The notes beneath the pieces are model-generated. The model searched no databases, was not told the DNA's origin, and saw only the letters and a program-made list of their open reading frames with translations. From Neoscytalidium dimidiatum (lineage: Eukaryota; Ascomycota; Dothideomycetes; Botryosphaeriales; Botryosphaeriaceae), in NCBI GenBank assembly GCA_037367355.1, contig CM074700.1, positions 310,001 to 374,000 of the forward strand: a stretch of 64,000 nucleotides of DNA, read 5' to 3'. A program made the translations under genes and the position numbers. The first letter of the stretch is position 1; each line of letters starts with the position of its first letter. Shown here piece after piece: positions 33,391 to 44,051 of the stretch.

Positions 33391-34945
33391 ATGAGTGTGG
33401 CAAAGAGCCGCCGCGCGGCCTTATTGCTATCGTTGTCAATAATAGCATCGCTCTTCCGACAACACCACGCCTCCGCCAAGCCCCTTGTCATCCAGCCCCG
33501 ACGCGCGCAAAACAGCAATGGCACGTACATCACGGGGCCGGTCATGCAGCAGAACTTTCCCGATCCGTCCATCGTCTACGCCAACGGCGAGTGGTGGGCG
33601 TTCGCGACCATGGACGAGAACATCAACATCCAGGTCGCGCACTCGCCCGACTTCGCCGACTGGACGTACATGGACGGCGTGGACGCGCTGCCCGATCCGC
33701 CCGGCTGGGTCAACATGTCGATGCCGAATACGTGGGCGCCGGATGTGAATCAGCTTGTGAGTTTTGTTTTCTTTCTTGGCGTTTGCGCCGAAGTTTTGCC
33801 CCGAGTTTTTCTTTTTCTCTTTTCTTGGTGTTTTGTGTTTTTTTTTTTCGCTCTTGTCCTGGTGTGCTTTTGGTGGTGCCTGATCTTCAGAGATCTCTGA
33901 TGATCGACGCGTTTTACCGGTTTCGGAAATAAACGTTGGAGAAATTCATGCGGGACGCGAGAGACGGGAAGACGGGAAAAACAAGAAGAAAAAGCTTAAA
34001 TGACTAACGAGCTCCGTGACTTGAGTCAGGATGACGGCTCGTTCGTCATGTACTTCAGCGCAACCACGACCAGGGATTCAACCAAGCACTGCATCGGCGC
34101 GGCCAAGTCGGACGACATCGTTGGCCCGTACACCCCGGTCAATGGCACCATGGCGTGTCCGTTGGACCAAGGCGGCGCGATCGACTCGTCCGGATTTAAA
34201 GACTGGGAGATGAGGGGGAGCGGGTGGGGGCCTGGCAGCGGGTACAGTAATGATACGGGCGACGATAACAGCTATTCAAATCCGAAGTGGTCGGGCGGTG
34301 GTGCGGGCGGCCAGCGGTACATCGTGTATAAGATAGATGGTCAGCTCAGCTCACTCACTACCCACCCCTTCGCTCAACCCGACTGGGATGCTGACAGTTT
34401 TTCTCTCCGACAGGCAACGCCATCGGCAATGGCGGCCTCTGCGGCAACACGGTCCGTCCTAATCCCTCGGCCCCTTCCTCCCCCGCGTCCCCTCCGCTAA
34501 CACCCAACAGATCCCCCCCATCGTCCCCACTCCCCTCATGCTCCTCCCCGTCGCCGCCGACGGCGTCACCCCCACCGGCAACGCAACCACCCTCCTCGAC
34601 AACGCCGGCGTCTCCGACAACGGCCTGATCGAGGCCCCCTCCCTCGTCAAGACGTGGGACGGCCGGTACGTCCTGTTCTTCTCCAGCGGCTGCTTCTCGA
34701 GCGACAACTACACCGTCTCGTTCGCCGTCTCGTCCGGCGGCGTCGAGGGCCCCTATCGCCGCGCCGACGCGCCGCTGCTGAAGACGGGCGATCTGGGCGG
34801 CAGGCTGACCAGTCCGGGCGGCATGGACGTCCACTGGGATGGGCGCAGGATGGTGTTCCATGCGACGGAGGCGAGCGAGCCGGCGCTGGTGAGGGAAATG
34901 TGGGTCGCCGGGATCGAGATCAGGGATGGGAGCGTCGTGATTTAG
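33391..34945 (+). CDS. Secreted glycoside hydrolase family 43 protein
   Basis: Four exons: 33391-33756, 34030-34339, 34414-34451 and 34511-34945, encoding 382 aa. The 273-nt first intron is T-rich and unusually long for this window; the third exon is only 38 nt. The N-terminal KSRRAALLLSLSIIASLF is a signal peptide, so the enzyme is secreted. GH43 five-bladed propeller landmarks are present: general base Asp58 in NFPDPSIVY, the middle Asp174 in GGAIDSSGF and general acid Glu279 in NGLIEAPSLV. Further blocks are TWAPDV, DDGSFVMYFSA and SPGGMDVHWDGRRMVFHA. Family members cleave arabinan or xylan side chains of plant cell walls; which one cannot be told from sequence alone. Start context CACCATG is strong. 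Confidence 0.9.
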
Positions 34946-35705
34946 GATTTCGTCGCGGCTCGCCTGCGGGTTGGGGGCTGGTGGCGGCCGCGGTGGGGGA
35001 GCAGCCGGTGGAGTGCTTGGACGGAGGCGGCGGTCGTGCTGTTTGGGGTTTTGGTGATGGTGGTTGTCGGGCCGGTGGTTGGGTTGGAGGTTGTGTGGAG
35101 GGCCCGGTGGGGGTGGTGCGATCGCGGGTGGGGGGTGGATGGTGAATACGATGGTTTGGTGGAGAAGGAGGAGGAGAGGTAATGTCATATTTTCGTGGCG
35201 TTGTTTTCTTTTTTTTTTTTTTTTTTTGGCTGCATTGATTTCTCGGCTAAGACGGGATTCCCAGAGCGCGCACGCGCGCGTAGAGATACCTAGAGTTTAC
35301 GATGGCATGGGTTTTTCAGATTAGATGGGAGAAGGGATAGAGACATCATGGGCTGTTCGGTATGGGTAATGGTTCTCGTCTCGAGGCGACTGAAGGGTCT
35401 TTTCTCGGTATTCGGTAATGTCTTTTCTTCCTTGATTCCTAATGTATACGGTAGTCACTTCTTCTCATCAAAGTTCCGCTGCGGACCTCTTGTTCGTTCC
35501 GCCCGAACGCGAGTTGCTCATGGGAAGTCTGATATTCCCTGACAAGTCATCATATCTAGTCCGCTAACACACGACCTCTCTTCCCCCAACAAAACCATCC
35601 AATGTTTGACAATCCTCATTCAGCAATCCACCCACCCACCCACGCCGTCCCCTAGAGAAAAGAAAAAGAGAGAGAGAGAGAGAGAAAAAGGGAAGAAGAT
35701 AAAGA
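34946..35705. other. Intergenic between convergent genes
   Basis: No gene is visible between the ends of the GH43 and DUF1308 genes. There is a long T run near 35210-35227, a GC/CGCG patch near 35270 and a (GA)n tract at 35666-35685 just beyond the DUF1308 stop codon. Confidence 0.5.
35666..35685. repeat. (GA)n microsatellite
   Basis: About nine to ten AG dinucleotides inside a purine-rich stretch, immediately 3' of the DUF1308 gene. Confidence 0.85.
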
Positions 35706-37469
35706 TCAATTCTGCCTCCTCCCCTTCTTCGCCACCAAGCTCCGCGCCACGGGACAAACCCACACGTCCGGCCCGACCTCCTCGTCGCACGTGCGGTGCC
35801 GCTCGACCAGGCTCTCGATCTGCTTCGCCACCGTCCCGTTGGACGACAGCGTCGTGCACCCGGTCGCCCAGCCGTGCAGGAAGATGGACGCGTTGATCGG
35901 CGTCAGCTGCGCGGCCACGGCGGCGGCCACGCGCGGCAGCGTCGGCGCCGAGGGCGAGGCGAGCGGCGCCGCGTCGCCGGCGGGCAGCGTCGTCAGGTGC
36001 GGGGAGGCGGCGGCGGAGGGGAGGACCGCGATGGGGAGGCGGAGGGCGGGCGGGACGGGGTGGATGGAGAGGGACTGGAGGCGCCGGCGGCGGAGGAGGA
36101 GGAGGGGGGCGTCGCTGCCGGCGTCGCCGCTCCCCGCGGTGCTGGTGGCGGGAGAGCCCAGCAGCAGCAGCTCGCACCGCGCGACTTCGCTCTCCGTCCC
36201 GATCGTCGCGACGATCTCGCGCATCCGCTCCGCCGCCTCGCGCGTGCAGACGAGGTCGCGGCCCGCGAGCGCGGGGTAGAGGGTCGAGGGGAGGAGCGCG
36301 CTGCGCTCTTCGTCGCGGATTTGGCCCTGCACGGCGGTCGGGTACCAGGGCTGGATCGTGCAGCGCGCGTGCGAGATGTCGGAGGCCAGCGCGACGAGGA
36401 GCGTGCAGTCGATGTTGAGGGTCGGCGTGAAGCGGTGGTGCGGGTCGGTGAGGAGGGGCGTGAGGTCTGGCAGTGACGGCGTTTTCCCATCGACTTCTTC
36501 ACCTTCTTTTGAGGCGGTGGTCGTGGTGGGGGCGGGTGGACCGGTCTCCAGCGTGAGCGGCGCCGCCGGCGTGGACATTTGACGGATTCGCGCGAGGAGG
36601 GAGTCGATCTCTTTCACTCGGCCTTCCTGGATTTTTGGCAGGACGAGCCGGATACGTGGATGTCGGTAGGCATGCCGGTTCGCGCGCGCGGCCTGCGTGA
36701 GGTGACGCGCCAGCCGGATAATGACGACCTCGTCCTCGTCGTCCGACCCGGAGTCGAAGGCGGCGGCGTTGTCGGCTGTCGCTGTTGCTGACCTGCCTAT
36801 GGGTTTCCCGAGCTCGGTGTCGGATTCGTCGCTGTCGGAGTCGTTGTACCAGCCTTGCCGTGCCATTTGGAAGAGCAGTTGGCGTTCGGATGTTGCGGAG
36901 ACTTTGAGCCATTCGGCGCCATTCTCGACGACAGCGTCAACGAGGACACCATCTTGCGTCTTCTTGACATTGGCTTTCATTTTAGAGCGTGGGGAGAGGG
37001 CGCGGGTTCCGCCTTTTTGGGCGCGGCGGGAGGGAGGTTGTCGGGAGAAGGTTTGGCGGAGGGATACCACGCCCCGACAGGTTTTGACGGCGGTCCATTG
37101 CGCTTCGTAAGAGGTGATGTTGGTGGAGCTTAGCTGGTGCCTGATTTTACGATCGGCCTCGATGGCGTCGAGGGGATCTTTTGGCTCGACTTCGTCGTCT
37201 CCGGCTGTAGTGCTGGCGGTACTGGTCTCGGCTATTGCTTTCTTGAGGAGGCGCTCGATGAAACGTTTCTCGGCGTTGATGTCTTGGATAAACGTGCGGT
37301 GGCCAAGGATCGGTGGGAGCTCATTCTTATCAACGAGATCGGCAAAGGCCTCCAGTTCGGAGAGGAGGGTGTTGATGCGACTGAGAAGGTCGGTGGCTAC
37401 AGCGACGGCGGAGGGCTCCTCAATGAAATTGGAGCTGTGCTCGGCATAATCCTGCTCATCTATGCCCAT
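35706..37469 (-). CDS. DUF1308 family protein (C7orf25/UPF0415 homologue)
   Basis: Uninterrupted 587-aa frame. The N-terminal third is helical (LLSRINTLLSELEAFADLV, GHRTFIQDINAEKRFIERLL). The centre carries the family hallmark VDAVVENGAEWLKVSATSER followed by QLLFQMARQGW. The C-terminal half holds NIDCTLLVALASDISHARC, RDLVCTREAAERMREIVATIG and NASIFLHGWATGCTTLSSNG. The family is widespread in eukaryotes and its C-terminal part has been likened to PIN-type nuclease folds, but its function is not established. The acidic, Ser-rich insert (NDSDSDESDTE, DSGSDDEDE) is low-complexity. It is divergently paired with SRP9/SRP21, with 443 bp between start codons. Confidence 0.85.
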   Translation of the reverse strand: MGIDEQDYAEHSSNFIEEPSAVAVATDLLSRINTLLSELEAFADLVDKNELPPILGHRTFIQDINAEKRFIERLLKKAIAETSTASTTAGDDEVEPKDPLDAIEADRKIRHQLSSTNITSYEAQWTAVKTCRGVVSLRQTFSRQPPSRRAQKGGTRALSPRSKMKANVKKTQDGVLVDAVVENGAEWLKVSATSERQLLFQMARQGWYNDSDSDESDTELGKPIGRSATATADNAAAFDSGSDDEDEVVIIRLARHLTQAARANRHAYRHPRIRLVLPKIQEGRVKEIDSLLARIRQMSTPAAPLTLETGPPAPTTTTASKEGEEVDGKTPSLPDLTPLLTDPHHRFTPTLNIDCTLLVALASDISHARCTIQPWYPTAVQGQIRDEERSALLPSTLYPALAGRDLVCTREAAERMREIVATIGTESEVARCELLLLGSPATSTAGSGDAGSDAPLLLLRRRRLQSLSIHPVPPALRLPIAVLPSAAASPHLTTLPAGDAAPLASPSAPTLPRVAAAVAAQLTPINASIFLHGWATGCTTLSSNGTVAKQIESLVERHRTCDEEVGPDVWVCPVARSLVAKKGRRQN

Positions 37470-37912
37470 GCTCTTGCTGAGAACCCTTTAAGGGCTCTGC
37501 CTGTTCTTTACTACTGTTTCGGTAAGTTATCGCTGATATTAGACTGCTTCTTTAGGAAAAGTAGGCTGTGACTGGTTGTGGAAAATTTCTGGTTGCCCGC
37601 TTGAGTGCAGAGAGGAAGAAGCTGTGCGGTACCAACTGGACGGGTCTCTGATACTGTGGTTCCAGAAGCCCAAAAGCTAAAGTCTATATACCGCTACAAG
37701 TAGTGAGTCAACCCGCCTCAGAAAGCAATCGAAGCAGCAAGGTGTGAGTGAACAGATTCAGCCTCAGCCTTCTGCGGGCGGCGGTGCAGCAAGGCAGCAA
37801 CGCCGCATCTCCGAAGAATCGCCGACCCCGCGATACAGCGACCCGACCTTGTCGTCCGCACCAACACATCATCGCTCCTCCACTCCACCCCTCGTTGTCT
37901 CCGCTGCCCGCC
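37470..37912. promoter_or_regulatory. Divergent promoter, DUF1308 gene and SRP9/21
   Basis: 443 bp lie between divergent start codons. A long + frame overlapping the SRP exon passes through it, but the sequence upstream of 37913 has no family similarity. No TATA element is evident. Confidence 0.5.
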
Positions 37913-38715
37913 ATGCCCTACTTCACCACGAGCGCCGAGTGGTACGAGCAGTCCAAGCTGCTGCTCGAAGCCCGCCCCACCACCGTGCGTCCCGCCATCT
38001 CAATGCCCTCTCATCCCCCAAGCCTCGGGATCTCTCTCCCCCCAGAAAACTGACGATTCCACCCTCCGTCGTCGCGCGACGCATAGGCCCGCGTCGTCAC
38101 CAAGTACTCGATCCTCAAGCGCAAGACCACCAAGGACCGCAGGCGCCAGGTCGCCACGGGCGACCCCGCCCGCGCCGACGCGACGAGCCAGCCGACGGCC
38201 GGCGCGCCCGCCCAGGCCCCCGCCCCGCCCAAGGCCGCCCTCACCCTCAAGACGTACGACCCGGCGTCTGGCGTGTGTTTGAAGTACCAGACCACCAAGG
38301 CCGCCGAGGTCGGCCGCTTGATCGCCGGCCTCGAGAAGCTGGCCCGCACCATGGCCGCCCTGCCCGATGTTTCCGAAGGTACGTGCGTTCCGGGGAATTG
38401 CTGAGGGGGATCGTTCATGTGCTGGGTTCCGGGGGAGGGCGGAGGGCGGAGCTGTGGCTGTGCTGTTTGGTGATACGGAGCGATGTGCTGTCGCTGCGGG
38501 ATGAGCAGGATTGCGTGGTTATGACGCGTTTTGAGTTAGCGGCTAGGCAGTGCGTGCGTGCTGACACGACGGTTTGTGTAGATGTTGCTATGCAGGACGC
38601 GCCCGCGGCGGAGCAGGGCACCGGCACGCATACCCCCAATCCGGAGCCAGCGGCAAAGACGGAGTCGAAACCGGCGCAGGGCGGGGGCAAGAAGAAGAAG
38701 AAGGGCAAGAAATGA
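37913..38715 (+). CDS. SRP21: Signal recognition particle subunit SRP9/SRP21
   Basis: Three exons (37913-37984, 38087-38378, 38582-38715) give 165 aa. The first intron joins MPYFTTSAEWYEQSKLLLEA plus RPTT to ARVVTKYSILKRKTTKDRR, restoring the SRP9-21 domain. The second half of the domain is LTLKTYDPASGVCLKYQTTK followed by AAEVGRLIAGLEKLARTMA. A Pro/Ala-rich insert separates the two halves, and the tail is Lys-rich (GGGKKKKKGKK), as in fungal SRP21. With SRP14 it forms the Alu-domain module that slows translation when a signal sequence emerges from the ribosome in the cytosol. The 203-nt second intron has a GCTGACAC branch and a TGTAG acceptor. Confidence 0.92.
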
Positions 38716-39488
38716 ACGGGGAGCGGGGAATGGTTAGTGGGCGGTGTTTGCATGGCTTGGCGTTCGGGACTCTGATAGGGTGTGTATGACCCAAAAAAGT
38801 TACGTGCGGATAATGAGAGATGTAGCCTTGTAACGAGGCTGCAGTTTAGAGAGAATGACATTCGAGCTTAGAGGTGACGGTGGCTTGTGATAAGTGTGTG
38901 ATAGAAATCTGTGCCTAGTGGTTTAAAGATGGTGGGGGAAATATTAAAACTATCATGCGCTAATCGCAGCTTTCTTGGAGTATCTAGTCCTTACCTGTCC
39001 GAATGTTACAGCTGCGAGAGGTTTGCCCAAGGCCCGGAGAAGTACTAAATACTTTCAGGTTATAATAAAATCCAGAAGAAGGCTACACATATTCTTAGTA
39101 ATGACGGCATAACCTTCTTCGCATGCGAATATATTGAGATAGATCTACAAGCTTGCTGAAATTACTTTTCTAGAGGCAACTTTAATACTATAGGCGATTT
39201 ATCGCCAGATGAAAGCTGGCCTAAAAAGGCCTATCTAGAAGGTCTGGTTACACGATTATTTATCTCCTGGTCGAAGCCCGTCGCCCTCTCGTAGTAAAGT
39301 GAGGCCAGGCTGAGGGCCTGCTCCCGAATACTTTAATCTGGCGTCTCCCACCTCAGTTCTCGCGCCTTCTACTCTGCTCCTGTTCGACCTCGTACCAATC
39401 AAGACTCAACAGCTTCCAGCCTTGGTTTTCGAAGCCCTGTCGCCCGCGCCGCCTTCGCTTAAGCTGCATCCAGCTTCAGCCTACCACC
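38716..39488. other. Intergenic with an AT-rich relic
   Basis: After the SRP gene, 39001-39290 is AT-rich. One frame reads in part KIQKKATHILSNDGITFFAC and then, past a stop, WPKKAYLEGLVTRLFISWSK. This looks like a decayed coding fragment that I cannot assign. The last 190 bp are the promoter of zinc-finger copy B and contain ACCAATCAAG near 39400. Confidence 0.4.
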
Positions 39489-40936
39489 ATGAGCGATTAC
39501 CTGTCATACGACGACCTCTGGAACCAGCTCATGCAAGAGGGCGATTGGGTCAATCTGAATGTGACGTGGGCGGATGAGTAAGCTTTTTTGTTTATTGCGG
39601 GCTAATACTGGGGCGACATACGGCAGAATGTGTCCTTCTCGTGTAGTTACCAGTTACCGAACCCGAAAACCTGGTCCTCCTTGGGTTTACTCAGCAAGCA
39701 CAGGTCTCAGATCTAGTCTCCGCCCAAGACCTTTCGACTCAGTACTCAACCAACAAACCAACCAACTCTTTCCATGTTCCTGGAAATGAGGTCCCCGCCC
39801 TGGCTGAAAGCTTGGGTCCGTCAGACTACCCGATGCATAATGCATCCCGTACTGGAAATGCGCCAACGATAATTCAGCAACCCGAGCTCTATCTTAGTCA
39901 CGGAACATGAAAGTGTAGCGGGTTTGACTGATGTTGGAGATCAAACGATTCGCACTGGAGATGCGAAAGAAGCGAAACCAGGAAAGAAGCTCCCCTTACC
40001 TTCAATGGAATGCTCTGTTGCTAACACTGGATCTAGACCGTCTCTCAAATGCATCGTTCCTGGTTGCCCAAGCAAGAAACTTCTCCGACGCCGGTATGAG
40101 CTTCAGAGGCACATATTGAAACATACCGGGTAAGTGCACATTGACTGCCCGATAACTGCCTGCCGCGCCAGCTTTTACAGGGAAGATAAAGCCAAGTCTC
40201 ATCTCAGAGCTGTCCACGGCAGCGGTGACAAGCTGTCTTTCTGCCCTTCTCGTAACTGTGGAATGAAGCAGCTCCCCTTAGATCTGTTGCTGGTCCATAG
40301 TCAGATTCACAGATACACTGAATCTCCGGAGATTAGAACGCTACGACGGTTGAGCCAAGGGCTCCAATGTGATCAGTAACAGCGCATGTGTCCAGTAAAG
40401 AAGTGCAAGATCGGCCGGACTCGTAATCGCGACAAGATTCCGGACCGGAAGGTCACCTGATAGCCCACGGCGAGGCCGAGCGACGGCAAAACAGAGCGGA
40501 CCTCTTGAATAAAGGCTTTGACTAGGTTTCCGGCGGTCTCATCTGTCCTATTTGCAAGCAGGTCTGTCCTGAGGAATGGGGCTTCCAGCGTCATCTTGCT
40601 GATGTTCACATGACTGTCTCTGAACATGCGCGACTTTACACAGGCGTGTTCCGCCAGTGGTTAAAGGAGGTCGGCCGTGAAGACTACGACTGGCGCATTT
40701 GGAATAAAATCCCCACACAGTATTCTTGGGGCCCAGGGAGTACATATCTTAAAGTTCAGTGTCCAAGTTGCGACGTCGTCATCTCCACCGAGCGAGGCAT
40801 TCTGTGTAACCCGATAGACCACCCTAGGCTTCTTGAAGCCACCGACGAGCTCTATCGACGCAGACGCGAGATCCTCCGAATTCTTCCGAGCTTCCACCAG
40901 CACCCGGTCTTTGACGACGTTCGACGCACTGCTTGA
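39489..40936 (+). pseudogene. C2H2 zinc-finger family member B, decayed
   Basis: Exon 1 (39489-39577, MSDYLSYDDLWNQLMQEGDW...) ends in phase 2 at GTAAGCTTTTTTG, and the 49-nt intron ends at CGGCAG (39626). Downstream, the family is readable through stops and frame changes: LKCIVPGC...YELQRHILKH (40040-40130), a TAA where intact copies have sense codons, then IDCPITACRASFYREDKAKSH (40140-40205), LPLDLLLVHSQIH, a second TAA at 40378-40380 before MCPVKKCKIG, a frameshift, GGLICPICKQVCPEEWGFQR, VQCPSCDVVI and the C-terminal EILRILPSFHQHPVFDDVRR. At least three stops and two frameshifts make it a pseudogene. Beyond the final TGA the frame stays open to about 41260 with a protein-like segment (NLLADWGLAEHGLNSDILPE). 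Confidence 0.85.
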
Positions 40937-43900
40937 GATTCGCTGCTACCTCCTCAAAACTTACTGGCGGACTGGGGACTTGCTGAGCATGGCCTAAACT
41001 CTGATATTCTGCCAGAACTGCTATCCGCGCTCAAGCACAACGGTCTACCTCGCCGGCTTGTCTCTCATGTCTCCGTAAACGTCTCAGAATTTTTCAATCT
41101 TGTCGCTCATTGGATTGACCTTCTCAAACGGTATTCAAATTTCGTTGCAGCTATGAAAATCAAGGCAAAAAAAGTTATTTCGTTCGTCCCCCCCCCCCTC
41201 TTCTCTCCTCCCGCTGCCCCGAGGGAATGGGGAGGCAGAAAGGAAAAAAAAAAGTATTGAAAACCAATAAATGAGGAGGGAGGAGACAGGGTGGGGGTGC
41301 TTGAGGGGAATTGCTTTTTCGTTTCGTGATCGACGGCCTTCAACAGTCACGCTTTCTTTCAACTATGCACTTTCCCTAAGACCCAAACCCCAGTATGTGT
41401 TGAGTGACGCGGAACCCTGAATGCGCATCTCGCGCCAAGTGAGTGCAAACTCAACAGCGTCTGGTGGTTCGCCCGCGGGTCCTGCCCGTGCGGGCCGCGA
41501 GCCATTGACGGCCGGGCGCAGTCGCCCTTCCCAGCCACGCTCAGGTTCCACGTGGAAAGCTGAGGCTGGAATCCTGCGGGCTGCGAGAGCAATGCAGATC
41601 TTGTGGTGCCCGGTCAGCTTTTCAAGGTACACACCTTCGTATGAGGCGGCAGCCCATTTCGACAAGGCTGCGAGATGCGATCTGTGCATCCTTGCACCAC
41701 CTGGGAAGCTGAAGCATTTAGTTCTATGAATGCGATTAACGAGATCGGAATCAACCCATGTTCAGCTGACTGCTTCCATGGCCGATAAGCCGCGCTAGTG
41801 ACTTCACCGTTTCGGGCCGCCTTCTTAGCGGGTGACAATCATCAACACCGGCGCGGTTGTGAAAAGGCAGCGTAGCAGAGCACTCTTACACTGCCTCTCG
41901 AACCTTACTTATTCGGGAGGTGTCCAGCCTCCTCCTTGCGTCCGGCTTCCCGGCTGCCGGCTACCCGCTGATCGTCGCTCTTCCGCCACGCTCGCTTGCA
42001 TGTGTTCAGCTGCAGCCTTCTCCCGCCCTGGCTATTGATCGACAAATCACGACGAATGAGGGCCAGGTCGGAGTTGGTTCCTCAGCTTCAACGTACACCC
42101 CGATTGCCGGGGGCGACACCGAGCATGCATGCCAGTACCCAGAGATCTGGACGCACGCCTGCTCATGGTAAGTATCTGCAAGATCAATAGATCCACAGCC
42201 CCCATTTTACCGTTCACGATGAGGATAGGCACATGCGCAATCACTGTCACAGATTTCTCGCATATGCACGGGCCGGGTACCACAGCTGTGAGGCTCCAAC
42301 ACCAAAAAATCGAGGATCGACTGTCAAAATCTGACCGAAAGGGAGGCGCTCCAGTCTGTCCTTTCCAGAACGGTCCGACTATTGTTTCCACTCTGTTGCT
42401 GCAGAAGCCGTCACAGTGGATTGCGGAAGAGCGGACTCGGCCCGTCGCAGTTGCAACGTTGATTCCAAACCTAACGCGACAGCAAGCAGAGCTTGGGGGC
42501 GATGTTGAAATTGGTGCCCAGAACGAAATGCTCAACATGAGTATCCACAACAACACCCGGATGACTGCTCCAGTTGCCCATCACAGGGAGGATTCCAAAT
42601 ATCGCCCTCACCCTTGTATCTGCACAGATCAGTCACCTTTGCGCCGAACCTCTCGAAAATCTGCTACGGCTCTGCAGAGCATTCGCTGGTGTTGCGCAAT
42701 CACTGCGGGTGCTCCCCCGACTTCCCCGCATCCTCTGGTATGCATGTGATTTCCATCCATTTCGCAAGAGGGGCATCTCCCACTGTGGTGTTTTTGTGGA
42801 CGATCACGAAAATCCAAGCTCCGTGCACAGGACAAATCCGATCCCAAGTCCGACAGCGTCTGTCCAGATACCATCTCTTACACCAGACTTTAACAAGTAT
42901 TCATTCAACGGCGGTAAGTACCGCAATCGACACCTCTTGACTGCTTCACAACATCATTGGTTAAGTGTGCTTTCCCAGCGTAAGGACGAGTTTTTTTGAA
43001 GGTCGAAGACTGAACTTTGCAAGCGACGATCGCTTACGGAGCTAGTGCGGGTCTCGACCACCAATGAATGCGCAATCGAGCAAATGGGGCTTGAGCGGAT
43101 GTCGCAATGAAAAACCGTCTGTCAGCACGCTAAAGGAGCCACCGTGGCTGGGTACTCCTTTTCTGAGCACAATGACCTCATAGAGAAGGCATCCCACCGG
43201 TAGTGAGCGTTGTCCAGCGAACCGACAGTATTGATGTTTAGTATATGTGACGACTCTCGACTAGAGGCGATTCGCATCCCTAAACGCTGCGCAGGTATTG
43301 CGACTCTACGCTCCGGCCTGCTTCTAATCTTAGTTAGACAGAATCGTACGTTGATGTGCCTGAGCTTCAGCTCTGTGCTCGCAGTGATCGACTATCGATG
43401 GCCCGTGCAACGGTCATCCTTCCCACACGTCAACCGTTCTCCTGGATTTCCTCGCGACCAATCACGAAATTCACATCATCCTATCAGAAGAATCCGAGCA
43501 TGCTTTCACTAGTTTCTGGAACCTCGACAGCTGAAAGGTCCACAGCGCGTTATACCCGTCCACTTACGGCTTCCGGAAGCTGCCGGCGGATTCGCGAAGG
43601 GCGGTGCGGTTAAGCGGAGACAAAGCTTGGGGAAATATTAGCGGATTTTATTGGAAGCAATAATTACGCTATACAACTTTCGTATGCCTACCCGGTAACT
43701 GTAACGAACTCCACCCCATAGCGACCGTGCTATGCCATAGTAGAGCGCTCTGCCTCGCAAGATCTGCTGATCCGAGTATCTGCGAGGTCTGATCTCGACC
43801 TTTACGACGCCACGAATAGCTGCCTTGGCTCTAGAGTGTTTTTTTTTTTTTTACAATACAGATTGTGTTTAATACCGCTTGCGGGTGCGTCTTTGGCCAC

Positions 43901-44051
43901 TGTTCGAGCACGAGTCCGGCTGCTGCTCGCAACTTGCTCATGACAAAGGGACGCCTGACTAGTCCACCGACACTATACATATGCCTGAGACTCCCAACAC
44001 CTGAATCCTTCATTCGCATCATTGTTCCAAACTCTCCAGATCCCCTTCACG
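40937..44051. other. Long region without an assigned gene
   Basis: 3.1 kb between zinc-finger copies B and C. Both strands have frames of 100-200 codons at 42047-42999, none resembling a known family. At 43424-43663 a + frame reads protein-like sequence around one TGA (NHEIHIILSEESEHAFTSFW, then YPSTYGFRKLPADSRRAVR), suggesting a decayed C-terminus of an unidentified protein. A T15 run followed by ACAATACAG at about 43838-43861 looks like an intron 3' end and may belong to the missing first intron of copy C. Confidence 0.4.

Noticed and set aside
33757..33900. Read-through of GH43 exon 1
   Set aside because: The frame becomes Phe/Val/Leu-rich from T tracts and stops; splicing to 34030 restores the GH43 fold.
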